Source of the DNA: an uncultured Bacteroidota bacterium
GTDB taxonomy: Bacteria; Bacteroidota; Rhodothermia; Balneolales; Balneolaceae
Length of the DNA: 43,886 nt
Direction: 5' to 3'
Assembly: GCA_913057895.1 (NCBI GenBank)
Contig: CAJXOH010000013.1
Location: 1 to 43,886 of the forward strand
The stretch's first letter is position 1, and each line of letters starts with the position of its first letter. The notes beneath the pieces are model-generated. The model saw only the letters and a program-made list of their open reading frames with translations. It did not search any database and was not told where the DNA came from. This document shows, piece by piece, positions 16,248-25,140 of this stretch. The position numbers were made by a program, and so were the translations under genes.

Positions 16248-17054
16248 ATGAGCATTCTTGATGCTATACTACTGGGTATTTTACAAGGGATTGCTGAGTT
16301 TCTTCCGATTAGTAGCTCTGGTCACTTGGTGCTAGCCCAAGAAATATTAGGCATCTCCTCACCAGGTGTCACCTTTGAAATCATGGTCCATGCAGGGACT
16401 CTTGGGAGTATTCTGTGGTACTACGCAAAAGACATTACAAATATTGCCAAGGGATTTTCAATTTCGGGTCGAACATCGCTGGAACAGCCCTCATCTTGGG
16501 TATGGATGGGTTGGCTCATTCTCTCCATGATTCCTGCCATGTTTATTGGTGTTGGATTTCGGGAGCCGTTGGAATCCTTGTTTGAAGATCCAGTATGGGT
16601 TGGAGGATTCTTAATGACCACGGGGATCATGCTCTTACTGACACGTTGGATTCGAGTCGGACGCTCCACGTTAACGTGGCAAAAGGCACTTATCATGGGT
16701 GTGTTTCAAGCATTTGCGATTCTACCAGGTATAAGTCGAGCTGGAAGTACCATTACAGCCGGTCTTTTGGTTGGGTTACCACGCGAGGAAGCGGCGAGGT
16801 TTTCTTTCTTAATGGTCATTCCTGTCATTGGTGGAGCCACGTTACTTGAAGTCATCGACCTTCTTCAATTGGAGAACGGGCTGGTCATGGACGGGCAACT
16901 GGGCTTGTTGCTGATAGGGTTTGTTACGTCACTCCTTGTAGGTATAGCCTCTCTGTCCTTACTCGTGAAGCTACTAAACCAAAACAGCTTTCATCATTTC
17001 GGTTGGTATTGCTTGATCGTAGGTGCTGCCGCAATTGGATGGTTTATCCGTTGA
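16248..17054 (+). CDS. uppP: Undecaprenyl-diphosphatase (UppP/BacA)
   Basis: 268 aa from the ATG at 16248. An in-frame TTG nine bases earlier is a less likely start. This integral membrane enzyme removes phosphate from undecaprenyl diphosphate to recycle the lipid carrier for peptidoglycan and polysaccharide synthesis; overproduction gives bacitracin resistance. Both family signatures are present: QGIAEFLPISSSGHL (13-27) with the catalytic Glu and Ser/His, and PGISRAGSTITAGLL with the second active-site Arg/Ser. About eight hydrophobic segments. Divergent from moxR; nuoJ begins 27 bp after its stop, so it may be co-transcribed with nuoJK. Confidence 0.95.
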   Translation: MSILDAILLGILQGIAEFLPISSSGHLVLAQEILGISSPGVTFEIMVHAGTLGSILWYYAKDITNIAKGFSISGRTSLEQPSSWVWMGWLILSMIPAMFIGVGFREPLESLFEDPVWVGGFLMTTGIMLLLTRWIRVGRSTLTWQKALIMGVFQAFAILPGISRAGSTITAGLLVGLPREEAARFSFLMVIPVIGGATLLEVIDLLQLENGLVMDGQLGLLLIGFVTSLLVGIASLSLLVKLLNQNSFHHFGWYCLIVGAAAIGWFIR

Positions 17055-17081
17055 GTTGATGCTGGATATTGGGTACCTTTG

Positions 17082-17657
17082 ATGCTCGTCATGGAAATCT
17101 ACGCCTTCATTCTTCTCTCTCTGCTAGCCATCGCCACATCCATTGGCACGGTTTTGAATCGTAGCGCAGTCAATAGCGCATTATTCATGGTTCTTCATTT
17201 ACTGACTCTGGCAGGTCTCTATTTATTATTACGGGCTCAATTTTTGGCCATTATTCAGGTGATCGTTTACGCTGGAGCTATCATGGTGCTCTTTTTGTTT
17301 GTCATCATGCTCCTAAACGTTGAGGAGGAAGAGAATATCATCAAAAACACTCGTTTTGGGTTCATAGGAGCTTTCATGGTCGGTGCTTTGTTACTAGGAC
17401 AAGTTGTCTATTCCCTGCTTGGTCTTGCTGGGTTCTTGCCTGAATTATCAGGTCAAGCAGAAGCTATTGGCACCGTTGAAGCCATAGGAGATGTTATGTT
17501 TACGGACTACCTGCTCCCGTTGCAAGTGACGGCAATCCTTCTCACATCGGCGGTAGTTGGCGCGATGATGATTGCGGAGTTTACCCATGCAGATGGAACG
17601 CCTCAAGATGTGATTGAGCATGCACCAGAGGATCGCGTTGAGGAGGGAGGAGCATGA
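17082..17657 (+). CDS. nuoJ: NADH-quinone oxidoreductase subunit J
   Basis: About 191 aa from the ATG at 17082; another ATG at 17091 is equally possible and an upstream TTG is unlikely. This complex I membrane-arm subunit (Nqo10) has five predicted membrane helices, with FLAIIQVIVYAGAIMVLFLFVIMLLNV matching the conserved TM3 region that contains the pi-bulge (short quote: QVIVYAGAIMVLFLF). A late segment PLQVTAILLTSAVVGAMMIA is also conserved. The hydrophilic end overlaps the start of nuoK by 4 bp, indicating translational coupling. nuoA-I are not in the window. Confidence 0.93.
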   Translation: MLVMEIYAFILLSLLAIATSIGTVLNRSAVNSALFMVLHLLTLAGLYLLLRAQFLAIIQVIVYAGAIMVLFLFVIMLLNVEEEENIIKNTRFGFIGAFMVGALLLGQVVYSLLGLAGFLPELSGQAEAIGTVEAIGDVMFTDYLLPLQVTAILLTSAVVGAMMIAEFTHADGTPQDVIEHAPEDRVEEGGA

Positions 17658-17956
17658 TCTCTATAGAATGGTTTATAGCTCTGAGTGCTGTACTCTTTAC
17701 AATCGGTGCGATTGGTGTGATGGTGCGTAGAAATGCGATTGTTTTGTTTATGTGCATTGAGTTAATGCTTAATGCGGTAAATATCTCGCTAGTAGCCTTT
17801 AGCTCGTACCATGGCAATATTGAAGGCCATATGCTGGTGCTATTTGCGTTATCGGTTGCTGCAGCAGAAGCCGTTGTTGGTCTAGCGTTGATTATTGCGT
17901 TGTTCAGAAACACTCTATCCGTGGATATACGGAATCTGACATTGATGCGCTTTTAG
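17654..17956 (+). CDS. nuoK: NADH-quinone oxidoreductase subunit K
   Basis: 100 aa, standard size. Membrane-arm subunit Nqo11, with three helices. The conserved glutamates of the proton path are visible in LFMCIELMLNAVNIS and AAAEAVVGLALII. A strong AGGAGGGAGGAG ribosome site sits ahead of the ATG. NuoK is homologous to MrpC, encoded further along on the other strand. The gene converges with the last Mrp gene at only 15 bp, with no clear terminator between them. Confidence 0.95.
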   Translation: MISIEWFIALSAVLFTIGAIGVMVRRNAIVLFMCIELMLNAVNISLVAFSSYHGNIEGHMLVLFALSVAAAEAVVGLALIIALFRNTLSVDIRNLTLMRF

Positions 17957-17971
17957 GTGTATACAAACACT

Positions 17972-19843
17972 CTACAGTAGTAGAATAATACCTACGATAA
18001 CCATCGTACCCACAATCCATCCAATCGCTGACTCGATAGACGGTTGAGCTAACCTAAAGCGTTGCGCTTTGGAGGGTCCAGTTCCTTCGGCTCCGCGGAA
18101 CCACTGAGTCATTGAACTCGCAACTTGCCGTACCAGACCATCCACGGCTCCAAAGAGTGCCCAGGAGGTATCAACGACAAGCCTTCTGAGAGGTTGTCCA
18201 CCATGACGGTACAAGAGATCTAGATCCAAGACTGAGCCCGGTTGATACATCCATTTTCTGAGCAGGACAAACGCAAAAAATCCACCAGAAAGCGTCATTA
18301 GTGATTCTGAGATTGGGTACGCTTCAAACGGAGAAAATTTCACAGGATAAGGGAGCCATCCATACAGTAATTCAGGCATGACTCCGAACAGAAGACAAAG
18401 CCCTGCACCGACGCCCATCGCAATCCATTGACTCATAGGGAGGCGCGTATCTTGTCCGTTTGAGGAACCATTGGATGCCTTTTCCTTCTGCTGACTGTCA
18501 TGCACAGCTGCATCAAGCCGTGGTTTAATCCACATGGCATAGGGGATTTTTAGTCCAGTGTGTAAAAAGGTACCAATCGATGCCGCAATCAAGACAAGCA
18601 TTCCAGCCTCGTGATGTGCTTTGCCAAGGGACTCGATAATCATTGGTTTGGAGATAAATCCACTCAAAAGAGGGACGCCAGATATAGAGAGTGCACCTAC
18701 CATGTAGACGACAAACAACGCCCAAGGGAGAGGTTTATCGGGTTGCTTCCAGGGATGATTTTGGCCATCGTCAGAATGATCCCACTCCATCAATGTTGCC
18801 CGCCCTGCATAAAATGCCATGGCACCTGCACACATAAACAGCAAGGATTTATACAAAATGTGGCTGAATGCGTGAGCTGCTGCTCCATTTAAAGCCATTT
18901 CTGAGCCTACTCCAATAGCAGCCATCATGTATCCTAGTTGTGCAATGATCGAATAGGAGAGGATCTGTCTCACATTATTACTTAGAAGTCCATAAATCGT
19001 GCCAAAAATAGCCATCACAAGGCCTGCAACCAGAAGAATATCAAGCCCAGGAAATAGACGAATCATCACATAAATGGCAGATTTCGTCGTAAGTGCACTC
19101 ATAAATACGGACCCTGTCCATGACGCTTTTGCATAGGCATCCGGTAACCATGCATGAAACGGGACAACAGCGGCGTTTATTCCAACTCCAAGGAGTAAGA
19201 AAAGCGGCCCAAGGGTGGTGGTAGGGCTAGCAGCGATATCTTGCAGGAGGGTCGCCCATGAGAGTCCATCAGTGAAGGGCTGTAGCTGAATCGATCCAGT
19301 TGAATGGACCTGAAACAGTATCCCCATGAGTAAGAATCCACCTCCAAGGAGATGGTAAATCAAATATCGAACCCCTACAGCAGATGAATCGACGCTCCTG
19401 CGAGACCAAATGAGCCAGGTAGACGCAATGGCCATGAGTTCCCAGAAAACAAACAGTGATAAATAGTCACCTGCCAAGACAACACCTACGGCACCAGCCC
19501 CATACAACATGGTTCCAAGACTTTCACCTGGGTCATCTAAAGACCAAGCATACAGTGAACCTGTAAGTAAGACGAGGAGGAAAATTGTGGCAAACAATCG
19601 ACCAAGGGGATCTGAGACATAAGGCATGAGGCTATAATTCCCATAGGATGCACTCACAACACAGTATTCAGATGCTTGAACAACAGGGAGACTCCACAAA
19701 AAGGCCAGGCCCAGTATGCTTAGTAGCATCATCCATGCAGCTCTGTAGTAGCGGGGTAATAGTGGAATCAATAATGCGCCACCCGCGAGAATGATTGAGG
19801 GTGGAAGATTCACCATAGAAAGTGCAATCGCCTGAAGATCCAT
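17972..19843 (-). CDS. MrpD/NuoL-M-like proton-conducting antiporter subunit (third copy)
   Basis: 623 aa, 14 or more membrane helices, last gene of the Mrp operon. It belongs to the NuoL/M/N-MrpA/D antiporter family: FVFWELMAIASTWLIW carries the TM5 Glu, SALTTKSAIYVMIR the TM8 Lys region, SHILYKSLLF a further Lys, and GVPLLSGFISKPMI the C-terminal SK motif. In the usually invariant GxxKAxxxPxHxWLPDA motif it reads GINAAVVPFHAWLPDA, so the TM7 lysine is Asn. A hydrophilic loop (about 450-475) is Ser/Gln-rich, and a C-terminal extension of about 110 residues ends in another helix. A clear AGGAGG site lies before its ATG inside the preceding 74-aa gene. It could stand in for the missing MrpA core. 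Confidence 0.85.
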   Translation of the reverse strand: MDLQAIALSMVNLPPSIILAGGALLIPLLPRYYRAAWMMLLSILGLAFLWSLPVVQASEYCVVSASYGNYSLMPYVSDPLGRLFATIFLLVLLTGSLYAWSLDDPGESLGTMLYGAGAVGVVLAGDYLSLFVFWELMAIASTWLIWSRRSVDSSAVGVRYLIYHLLGGGFLLMGILFQVHSTGSIQLQPFTDGLSWATLLQDIAASPTTTLGPLFLLLGVGINAAVVPFHAWLPDAYAKASWTGSVFMSALTTKSAIYVMIRLFPGLDILLVAGLVMAIFGTIYGLLSNNVRQILSYSIIAQLGYMMAAIGVGSEMALNGAAAHAFSHILYKSLLFMCAGAMAFYAGRATLMEWDHSDDGQNHPWKQPDKPLPWALFVVYMVGALSISGVPLLSGFISKPMIIESLGKAHHEAGMLVLIAASIGTFLHTGLKIPYAMWIKPRLDAAVHDSQQKEKASNGSSNGQDTRLPMSQWIAMGVGAGLCLLFGVMPELLYGWLPYPVKFSPFEAYPISESLMTLSGGFFAFVLLRKWMYQPGSVLDLDLLYRHGGQPLRRLVVDTSWALFGAVDGLVRQVASSMTQWFRGAEGTGPSKAQRFRLAQPSIESAIGWIVGTMVIVGIILLL

Positions 19844-20067
19844 TACGATTCCCCTCCTTTTTCAGACTGAACCAATAGTCTTTGCAACCCTTTGGCAATG
19901 AGTAATGTAATAGCAGCACTTCCTAATCCATACAGCAAATAAAACGCTGGGATTTCGTTCCACCAGTGACTAGCATAGTCAGATAAATACACCCATTCAA
20001 TCAAAACACCTGTGATTCCTGCAGCCACCGCAAGGGCCACAGGCACAATGACTAACCACTTCTTCAT
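19843..20067 (-). CDS. 74-aa two-helix membrane protein of the Mrp operon
   Basis: Not recognised as a known Mrp subunit. Two predicted transmembrane helices: about 4-27 (WLVIVPVALAVAAGITGVLI) and about 42-65 (FYLLYGLGSAAITLLIAKGL), joined by a periplasmic-type loop with WNEIP, and a short charged tail. The start overlaps the previous gene's stop by 4 bp and the next gene's ATG overlaps its stop. An excellent AGGAGG site is placed 7 nt before its ATG. That tight coupling makes it a real gene, plausibly an accessory or spacer subunit linking the two flanking antiporter modules. Confidence 0.75.
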   Translation of the reverse strand: MKKWLVIVPVALAVAAGITGVLIEWVYLSDYASHWWNEIPAFYLLYGLGSAAITLLIAKGLQRLLVQSEKGGES

Positions 20068-21569
20068 AAGGAGCCTCCTGAGTGAAATATTTGTTCCATA
20101 ATCACCGTAGCAAGATCAAGAATGTGGACAAATGCATTAGGAAAGAGTCCAAAGATCACGGACAACAAAGCCGTTGAAACGAGTGGGACAACCATCCAAG
20201 GATTTGCCTCACCATGTCCTTCTAAATCCTGTCCCCCAGGCTTAAAATAGGCTCTAGCAACAATTGGAAAGAAGTATCCAGCATTCATTAACCCGCTCAG
20301 GATAAGTAAACCAAGCGGAATCCATTGTGCGGCTTCGATCGTGCCAAGCGCCAAGGTCCATTTACTGAAGAATCCATTGATAGGAGGAATTCCTGTGAGC
20401 CCCATGGCTCCAATCGTAAACGCAGCGAATGTCCACGGCATCACCTTAGCTGCGCCATCAAGTTGAGAAATAGAATCTTTGTGCAGATTCACATAGATGG
20501 CACCAGCACAAAAGAAAAGGGTGATTTTCATGGTAGCATGAGCCGCGATATGCAACACGGATCCAAGCACACCCGACATCGTCATTAAGGATACCCCTAG
20601 GACAATGTACGAGAGATGACCCACAGTGGAGTAGGCAAGGCGCCGCTTTAAATTATCCTGTTTAAATGCTAAAAAGGATGCTACGGTAAGTGTAAATGCG
20701 GAAAGGACCATCATTAACACATCTGCCCCAATTTGCTGAAGTACACCAAAGCCAAACACAAATCCACTTACGCGAAGTACCCCGAAAACCCCTGATTTTA
20801 CGACTGCAACCGCATGTAAAAGCGAGCTTACAGGGGTCGGTGCAGCCATTGCGGAAGGGAGCCAACTGTGTAATGGCATGACACCTGCCTTGACTCCAAC
20901 CCCGATAAACATCAGGATAAAAATGACCCAAAGTTTCCCTGTTGATAGTGTACTAGTTGTCAACGCTGCAAGTCCACCTGCTTCAAAATCAAGGGTTCCA
21001 GTCTCCATGTAGAGTAATGCTGCTCCAGCAACCAACAACAACCCTGCCGTTAGGGTATACGTTAGATACTTTCTAGCGGCTTGGATTGCAGCGTCACTCT
21101 CTTTGTGAACGACAAGAGGGTAGGTCGAAAGGGTTAAGATTTCATAGAAAACAATAAACGTAAACAAGTTCCCTGCGAACGCAACACCAATCGTAGAGGA
21201 AAGACTCATGGCGAATGCAGCAAAAAAACGTGTTTGTTTGACCTCACTGTTTCCACGCATGTAGCCAATACTGTAGGCACTGGTGAATATCCATAGACCT
21301 GAGGCTATCAGCGCAAAAAAGACTCCTAAAGGATCTGCTTCTAGCTCAAAGGGGAGACCAGGCGCTATCTCAAATAGTGCTCCCCCGACCGTTTCTCCTT
21401 GTAACGCTCCAGGGATTAAGCTAACAACGAGCCCAAATTTGATCAGTGCGGCAATGAAGGTCCAAGCTTCACGTAGATTAGGACGATTTGAAGACAAAGC
21501 AATCAAGGGAATCGCAAAGAGCGAAACCAACACAGCCAATAGTGGTATGAACTCGGATTGCACCATCAT
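20064..21569 (-). CDS. MrpD-like antiporter subunit (second copy)
   Basis: 501 aa, about 14 helices, NuoM/MrpD family. It keeps the full TM7 motif GVGVKAGVMPLHSWLPSA with the proton-path Lys, the TM5 Glu in FIVFYEILTLSTYP, AHATMKITLFF with the TM8-region Lys, and GIPPINGFFSKWTLA near the C-terminus. It should form one ion-conducting half-channel of the multisubunit Na+(K+)/H+ antiporter. It overlaps the upstream mrpD stop by 1 bp and the downstream 74-aa gene by 4 bp. Confidence 0.88.
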   Translation of the reverse strand: MMVQSEFIPLLAVLVSLFAIPLIALSSNRPNLREAWTFIAALIKFGLVVSLIPGALQGETVGGALFEIAPGLPFELEADPLGVFFALIASGLWIFTSAYSIGYMRGNSEVKQTRFFAAFAMSLSSTIGVAFAGNLFTFIVFYEILTLSTYPLVVHKESDAAIQAARKYLTYTLTAGLLLVAGAALLYMETGTLDFEAGGLAALTTSTLSTGKLWVIFILMFIGVGVKAGVMPLHSWLPSAMAAPTPVSSLLHAVAVVKSGVFGVLRVSGFVFGFGVLQQIGADVLMMVLSAFTLTVASFLAFKQDNLKRRLAYSTVGHLSYIVLGVSLMTMSGVLGSVLHIAAHATMKITLFFCAGAIYVNLHKDSISQLDGAAKVMPWTFAAFTIGAMGLTGIPPINGFFSKWTLALGTIEAAQWIPLGLLILSGLMNAGYFFPIVARAYFKPGGQDLEGHGEANPWMVVPLVSTALLSVIFGLFPNAFVHILDLATVIMEQIFHSGGSL

Positions 21570-23059
21570 CAGGTTGGGAATAGAGATTGAAGGACCTCAA
21601 GAATAGGAGCATTGATAAACCCAAACACAAGCAACGTAAGAGCTAGCATGAGGGCTGGAAGTCTCATACCCCAGCTCACTTCGTTCATTGGGTGTTTACT
21701 TGCTTCTTTTTGCCCAGAACGACGTAAATACACCTTCTCTAAGATCCCAAAGAAATAGACTGCATTGAGCAAAGAGCTCGATAAAATCACACCAAATAAG
21801 ATCCAATGTCCTGCTTCAATCGTCCCGAGAGCTAACATCCATTTGCTGAAGAACCCTGCCATTGGAGGCAATCCAATCATAGAGATCGCAGCTAGAGTAA
21901 ATGTAGCCATTGACCAAGGGTACTTGACTCGATAACTATCATTGAAATCACGGATATCGACCGACCCCTCCTGACGCTCCAAGTGACTAGATACCATAAA
22001 TAAGGTGGCCTTCATTAGAGCATGATTTAGTACATGGAATAGTGCGCCTGCAAAGGCTAGAGGGTTCATTAAAGCGACCCCCATTAAGATGTACCCAATT
22101 TGTGAAATGGAGCTAAATGCAAGCATCCGTTTAAGGTTTTTCTGTAGAATCGCCATTACTGAACCAAACAAGATGCCAGCTCCTGCAAGCAATGCGATAG
22201 CATCCGATAGCGGCCAAACAGCATTTAGTTCTGTAGCACCAAAGACATACAGTAAAATGCGGATCATCACATAGGCTGCAACTTTAGTACCGATGGGGGC
22301 TATAAGCGCTGAGCTAATAGAGTTGGTTTGTGTGTATGATTCTGGGAGCCAACCATATAATGGAAATAGTGCAGCTTTCACCCCGATGCCAATAATCATC
22401 AACAATAAAGCCACAAGGACACCTGGCTCTTGTGCTATGAGCGGGATGATGGCCATCATATCGATCATATTTAGCGTACCTGTCATCGCATACATGAAGC
22501 CCACACCAATTAAATAGAGTGTTCCCCCGACAGTCCCAAGGATGAGATAACGGAACGCAGCAAGTGGTGCTTGTCTCGATCCAATTGCGATGAGGGCATA
22601 AGAGGAGAGGGAAGAGATCTCTAAAAAGACATACAGGTTGAATAAATCCCCTGTGAGTATCATCCCGTTGAGTCCAAGCAAAAACAACGTCGCGAGTGCG
22701 TAAAAGGTTGGTGGGTGTGCATCGAGATGTTTATCAATATTCCCAGCAGAGTGCCATAACACTACCGCAGCTACCCCATTGACAACCATCAGGAAAAACG
22801 CACTCAATCCATCTAATACAAACTCGATACCAATGGGCGGTGCCCAGCCACCAAATCCATATCGAGTGGCAGGAAATCCAGCGTCAGTATGGGCTTGGAC
22901 CACAACCCAACCCACAAATGAAAGAAGTGCAGCCACCAATGCACCCATCGTTGCTAAGGGTTGGGCGCTTTGCTTAACACGAACACCTGCCAGTACGATT
23001 AGTAATGCCACACTAATGTAACTCACCACAAACATCGCTGGAAGATTCGCTTCAATCAT
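21569..23059 (-). CDS. mrpD: Na+/H+ antiporter subunit MrpD
   Basis: 496 aa, length and motifs closest to classical MrpD. TM5 Glu in LYVFLEISSLSSYALIA, TM7 Lys in GIGVKAALFPLYGWLPESY, LNHALMKATLFM and GLPPMAGFFSKWMLA. Integral membrane, about 14 helices. Directly follows mrpC with an 8-bp overlap, as in standard mrp operons (C then D). Of the three D-like genes this is the one named mrpD with most confidence. Confidence 0.9.
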   Translation of the reverse strand: MIEANLPAMFVVSYISVALLIVLAGVRVKQSAQPLATMGALVAALLSFVGWVVVQAHTDAGFPATRYGFGGWAPPIGIEFVLDGLSAFFLMVVNGVAAVVLWHSAGNIDKHLDAHPPTFYALATLFLLGLNGMILTGDLFNLYVFLEISSLSSYALIAIGSRQAPLAAFRYLILGTVGGTLYLIGVGFMYAMTGTLNMIDMMAIIPLIAQEPGVLVALLLMIIGIGVKAALFPLYGWLPESYTQTNSISSALIAPIGTKVAAYVMIRILLYVFGATELNAVWPLSDAIALLAGAGILFGSVMAILQKNLKRMLAFSSISQIGYILMGVALMNPLAFAGALFHVLNHALMKATLFMVSSHLERQEGSVDIRDFNDSYRVKYPWSMATFTLAAISMIGLPPMAGFFSKWMLALGTIEAGHWILFGVILSSSLLNAVYFFGILEKVYLRRSGQKEASKHPMNEVSWGMRLPALMLALTLLVFGFINAPILEVLQSLFPT

Positions 23060-23432
23060 CAGAGTCCTCCATAATCGCGTTGTGTAGATCGTCTTCCTCT
23101 AATGTTTTGAAACGATTCCAGATGTTGACTAACAAGCCAAAAGCAACGCCTTGAGTTGCCACACCCACCACGATCGCAGTTAGCATGAGCGTGTGGGGTA
23201 GAGGGTTCATATACCCATCAATCATTTCGATAGGAACCGCATCCCATTTCACTGGGACCGTACCGCCCATTTTTGAAGCCAAGCTCACAAAAAACATAAT
23301 TACGGCTGCCTGAAAAATGGACAATCCAATCACCTTTTTGACCAAATTTCGCTTAAAAAACATCCCATAAAGCCCTACGCACATAATGGCAAGGGTAAAC
23401 GCATAAGCATAATTTGACAGGAACGTTTCCAT
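23052..23432 (-). CDS. mrpC: Na+/H+ antiporter subunit MrpC
   Basis: 126 aa, three helices, homologue of NuoK. It contains the NuoK-like helix pair (IGLSIFQAAVIMFFVSLASK) and the conserved MrpC segment DGYMNPLPHTLMLTAIVVG, followed by TQGVAFGLLV. A GGAGG-type site precedes the ATG. The ATG overlaps the mrpB stop by 1 bp. Confidence 0.93.
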   Translation of the reverse strand: METFLSNYAYAFTLAIMCVGLYGMFFKRNLVKKVIGLSIFQAAVIMFFVSLASKMGGTVPVKWDAVPIEMIDGYMNPLPHTLMLTAIVVGVATQGVAFGLLVNIWNRFKTLEEDDLHNAIMEDSDD

Positions 23433-23872
23433 TATGAGGACACCTCCCCGTCGGCCATTTTATCATAGATCAGTACCAACGCAGCCATTACGGCAAGCCC
23501 AACACCCACTTCAATAATAAGGATACCAGTATAGCGCAGATACTCTGGTGACAGTCCAGGGATCGGAAGACCCTCATAATCCAAGAAGTTACTTCCCAAC
23601 AGCATAGCCAGTAACCCTGTGCCAAAATAGATGAAGACGCCTAGGACACCCATAGGAGTGGTAATGGCGTTACTCAATACCAAACTGGACGTTTTGGATC
23701 CACTTGCAACGCGCATAAGCAGTACTGAGGCAGCCAAAAGGGCACCCCCTTGAAACCCACCTCCTGGAGAATAGTGACCATGAAAAATGACATAGAGCCC
23801 AAACATCATGATGAATGGAGCCAACGCACGAGCACCGAGTAAGGTGATGGGGCTTTCAAACGATCGTTTCAC
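23432..23872 (-). CDS. mrpB: Na+/H+ antiporter subunit MrpB
   Basis: 146 aa, MnhB domain with four helices. Recognisable by the N-terminal helix and HGHYSPGGGFQGGALLAAS, the hallmark loop of MrpB, then a long helix pair to LVLIYDKMADG. Homologous to MbhF of the Pyrococcus membrane-bound hydrogenase. It overlaps the upstream gene by 4 bp. Membrane subunit, essential in characterised Mrp antiporters. Confidence 0.93.
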   Translation of the reverse strand: MKRSFESPITLLGARALAPFIMMFGLYVIFHGHYSPGGGFQGGALLAASVLLMRVASGSKTSSLVLSNAITTPMGVLGVFIYFGTGLLAMLLGSNFLDYEGLPIPGLSPEYLRYTGILIIEVGVGLAVMAALVLIYDKMADGEVSS

Positions 23873-24198
23873 TGTTCACCTCCATCGATGTCATGAACCT
23901 TTCTCCGATTGGTCAACAGTACGATCAGAATCAACCCAGCCGTAAAGACAACAACAACTTCGCCCAAGGTATCTATGCTTCGATAATCCCCAAGCACTAC
24001 CGTGACAATATTGGGTGTCTTCGCTTCTTTGTAGGCTTTCTCGATGTAATGAGCGGCTGGCGTTGGTCCACCAGTAATTGTCGTTTTTTCATTCATAGGT
24101 GCGTCCAAATCGCCTCGATCTGGAAGTCCCCACATTCCCCAAGCCATCAAAGCCGCGAACCCTGCCAAAACCAACCATTTGAATCCTTTTTGTAGCAT
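23869..24198 (-). CDS. MrpA C-terminal-like / MbhE-like subunit
   Basis: 109 aa with two helices. After an N-terminal anchor it has a soluble stretch and then NIVTVVLGDYRSIDTLGEVV, the conserved segment that in fused MrpA lies near the C-terminus. In archaeal Mbh-type operons the same module is the separate gene mbhE. Here it is free-standing too, between a DUF4040-like gene and mrpB, in the order seen in Mbh. The name is based on this segment and gene order. Confidence 0.75.
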   Translation of the reverse strand: MLQKGFKWLVLAGFAALMAWGMWGLPDRGDLDAPMNEKTTITGGPTPAAHYIEKAYKEAKTPNIVTVVLGDYRSIDTLGEVVVVFTAGLILIVLLTNRRKVHDIDGGEQ

Positions 24199-24200
24199 GA

Positions 24201-24446
24201 CTAATCGCTTGTTTTTTCTGAGGTTTTGTGGATAGCTATCACAAAAAGGATGCCGGTAACTCCCGCACCAACAACAGCTTCTGTGAACCCAACATCTACA
24301 GCTCCCATAGCAGCAAATAAAAGAGCTGCCGAAAAACTGAAGACCGATAACATCACTACTGAAACGAGCAGATTACGTGCCTCAAGAGCCACAATGGCTG
24401 CAAAGAGAAGAAAGGCAAATAGAAGTAGCTCAAATTCCCAAATCAT
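24201..24446 (-). CDS. DUF4040 / MbhD-like Mrp subunit
   Basis: 81 aa, almost entirely membrane (three helices). TEAVVGAGVTGILFVIAI is the typical DUF4040 motif found in the C-terminal part of MrpA and in MbhD. A shortened family member. It overlaps mrpG by 4 bp at its start and lies 2 bp before the MbhE-like gene. Together the two genes replace the C-terminal third of MrpA. Confidence 0.75.
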   Translation of the reverse strand: MIWEFELLLFAFLLFAAIVALEARNLLVSVVMLSVFSFSAALLFAAMGAVDVGFTEAVVGAGVTGILFVIAIHKTSEKTSD

Positions 24447-24862
24447 GACAGGTCCTCACTACGTGGGTTTTTTGACGCTGAACCAGCCTCTTTGTCCTTT
24501 GATCGCGCACTAGCAGAAGAAGGTTGAGTAGTAGACCCATCCAATTCCCCCTTTCGAAACAAAAGGGGTTTTAGACCGCTATCCATGGCGGCACGAGCAA
24601 GAGCATGGGATCCAATTGGATTGGCAAGTGCCACAAAAAGTAACACGAATGATAGCTTCCCCATGTTGATGGTAAAGCCTTCCAGAACCATTAACCCTAC
24701 GATAACAAGGAGTATCCCTAGTGTATCCGTTTTACTAGCTGCATGGGTTCGTGAATAAAAATCGGGTAAACGAATCACTCCAATACTACCAATCGCCATA
24801 AAGCCTATACCAAGAACAATCAAAACCACAGATATCCATTCAGTAACACTCAATTCAATCAT
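24443..24862 (-). CDS. mrpG: Na+/H+ antiporter subunit MrpG
   Basis: 139 aa, three helices, with GSIGVIRLPDFYSRTHAASK, the MrpG signature, near residues 25-44. The last 40 residues are a Ser/Lys/Asp-rich cytoplasmic tail that is longer than usual. It overlaps mrpF by 8 bp. Confidence 0.93.
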   Translation of the reverse strand: MIELSVTEWISVVLIVLGIGFMAIGSIGVIRLPDFYSRTHAASKTDTLGILLVIVGLMVLEGFTINMGKLSFVLLFVALANPIGSHALARAAMDSGLKPLLFRKGELDGSTTQPSSASARSKDKEAGSASKNPRSEDLS

Positions 24863-25136
24863 CGTTTTCCTCCGGATGGGCTTCGGCAGTCATATACTTC
24901 GCGAGTGCAAGAGAGGAAATAAATCCAAGTGCGGCATAGGCAAGAGTTATATCGATAAACATCCCAATTCTATCGTAGAAATAGCCAATCATTGCAATGA
25001 GTACAATGGTCTTGGTAGCCATTGCATTCGCCCCAAGAAGTCGATCAAACACAGTAGGCCCCTTCCAAACTCTCACAAGAGGAATAATAATCACCACCAT
25101 CAACACCGTAGCTGCAACCAATAGGAACGTATTCAT
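24855..25136 (-). CDS. mrpF: Na+/H+ antiporter subunit MrpF
   Basis: 93 aa, three helices, with the MrpF signature VWKGPTVFDRLLGANAMATK (about 24-43) and a third helix ending FISSLALAKYM. It starts 4 bp after the mrpE stop. Confidence 0.93.
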   Translation of the reverse strand: MNTFLLVAATVLMVVIIIPLVRVWKGPTVFDRLLGANAMATKTIVLIAMIGYFYDRIGMFIDITLAYAALGFISSLALAKYMTAEAHPEENDD

Positions 25137-25140
25137 CGGT

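Noticed and set aside
17079..17081. TTG start for nuoJ
   Set aside because: An ATG follows immediately at 17082, with another at 17091; no reason to prefer TTG.
17957..17971. Bidirectional terminator between nuoK and the last Mrp gene
   Set aside because: The 15-bp gap has only a weak GTGT/ACAC inverted repeat and no U-tracts.
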